Origin: an uncultured Prevotellaceae bacterium
GTDB lineage: Bacteria; Bacteroidota; Bacteroidia; Bacteroidales; Muribaculaceae
Direction of reading: 5' to 3'
Length of the DNA stretch: 24,194 nucleotides
NCBI GenBank assembly: GCA_945645715.1
Contig: CALZFJ010000002.1
Span: 1 to 24,194, forward strand
Part shown: piece by piece, positions 23,545-24,194 of the stretch
Position numbering within the stretch: position 1 is the first letter of the stretch
How the letters are laid out: every line of letters starts with the position of its first letter
Made by a program: the position numbers and the translations under genes
Notes under the pieces: model-generated
Database searches by the model: none
What the model was told of the DNA's origin: nothing
The model's input: the letters and a program-made list of their open reading frames with translations, nothing else

Positions 23545-24174
23545 ATGGAGAAGGAATTTGAATCGGGACTACTCGAAACTGCCGTCAATGAGTTTGCAAA
23601 GCTGCCGGGTATCGGTCGCAAGACGGCTCTGCGCCTTGTGCTCTACTTGCTGCGCCAAAACGAAGACGTTGCTCTGCAGTTCGGCGAAGCCATTATCAAG
23701 CTACGCAAGGAAATTCGCTATTGCTCGGAGTGCCACAATATTTCTGAGCACGAGCATTGCCCCATCTGCTCCAATCCTCTCCGCGACCATTCCACTATCT
23801 GCGTTGTAGAGAATGTGAAAGACGTGATGAGCATAGAGAACACTCATCAGCACAATGGCACCTACCATGTGCTCGGCGGTCTCATTTCACCTATGGACGG
23901 CATAGGCCCGCAAGACATCGAAATCGACAGCCTTGTCACTCGTGTTGCCTCCGGCTCGGTAAAGGAGGTGATTCTTGCCCTCAGTGCCACTATGGAGGGA
24001 GACACTACAAATTTCTACATCTTCCGACGCCTTGCCCCCTACCCCGACGTGAAAATCACGATGCTTGCCCGCGGTGTGAGCGTGGGCAACGAGATTGAAT
24101 ACACCGATGAGCTTACTCTTGGCCGCTCAATCATCAACCGGACCCTTTTCTCCGACTCTTTCCAGAAACAATAG
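23545..24174 (+). CDS. recR: Recombination mediator RecR
   Basis: DNA-repair protein that acts with RecO (and RecF) to load RecA on gapped DNA. The order of parts is standard: an N-terminal helix-hairpin-helix with LPGIGRKTA (20-28), a C4 zinc finger (C60, C63, C72, C75), a Toprim domain starting at ICVVENVKD, and a C-terminal segment with the Walker-B-like TMEGDTT and a LARGVSVGNEIEYTDELTL tail. The length (209) is close to other RecR (about 200). Complete in the window, with 20 bases beyond its stop that hold nothing I can identify. Divergent from folP, sharing a 267-bp intergenic region. Confidence 0.95.
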   Translation: MEKEFESGLLETAVNEFAKLPGIGRKTALRLVLYLLRQNEDVALQFGEAIIKLRKEIRYCSECHNISEHEHCPICSNPLRDHSTICVVENVKDVMSIENTHQHNGTYHVLGGLISPMDGIGPQDIEIDSLVTRVASGSVKEVILALSATMEGDTTNFYIFRRLAPYPDVKITMLARGVSVGNEIEYTDELTLGRSIINRTLFSDSFQKQ

Positions 24175-24194
24175 CAATCGCGCCCAGGCAAAGA

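Overview
The window looks like an ordinary chromosomal segment of a gut anaerobe in the Bacteroidales, possibly Muribaculaceae (genus not resolvable from here). The evidence is: many promoters of the Bacteroidetes type (-7 TAnnTTTG, some with a -33 TTTG about 19-20 nt upstream); an RprX/RprY two-component pair; a TamA-like outer membrane protein carrying a lipobox (TamL type); a second, divergent EF-G; and the folP-diadenylate cyclase gene order seen in this phylum. Coding regions are moderately GC-rich and intergenic regions are strongly AT-rich. I see no IS element, prophage, CRISPR array, tRNA or rRNA.

Left part (1-7200, + strand): a glycerol-3-phosphate (G3P) module. A terminator for an off-window gene is followed by a well-formed promoter with an overlapping palindrome, then glpA-glpB-glpC (anaerobic G3P dehydrogenase), then glpT (G3P:phosphate antiporter) with its own promoter, then a structured spacer and a secreted glycerophosphodiester phosphodiesterase (glpQ). 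Together they form a route from periplasmic glycerophosphodiesters to G3P, import, and oxidation to DHAP with electrons passed to the quinone pool. There is no glycerol kinase or glycerol facilitator in the window.

Middle part (7200-12910, mostly - strand): a PlsC-type acyltransferase, the rprX-rprY two-component operon, and a paralogous elongation factor G (EF-G2 type) whose G3 motif lacks the catalytic histidine. A tandem 7-bp repeat lies just after rprY, and terminators separate the units.

Right-centre (13221-20115, + strand): an ABC-F ATPase divergent from the EF-G2 gene, a TamL-type outer-membrane assembly lipoprotein, a phosphoglycolate-phosphatase-like HAD hydrolase, and a YidE/AspT-type transporter with two RCK-C domains.

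Right end (20220-24174): on the - strand folP, diadenylate cyclase (cdaA/dacA) and a secreted GH29 alpha-L-fucosidase, probably one transcript read from folP; divergently, recR on the + strand. The most notable points are the predicted GTPase-defective EF-G2, an arginine at the position of the conserved loop-2 proline of dihydropteroate synthase, the fucosidase behind cdaA, the telomere-like heptamer repeat, and several palindromes overlapping promoters. I did not find convincing evidence for a wholly undescribed system.
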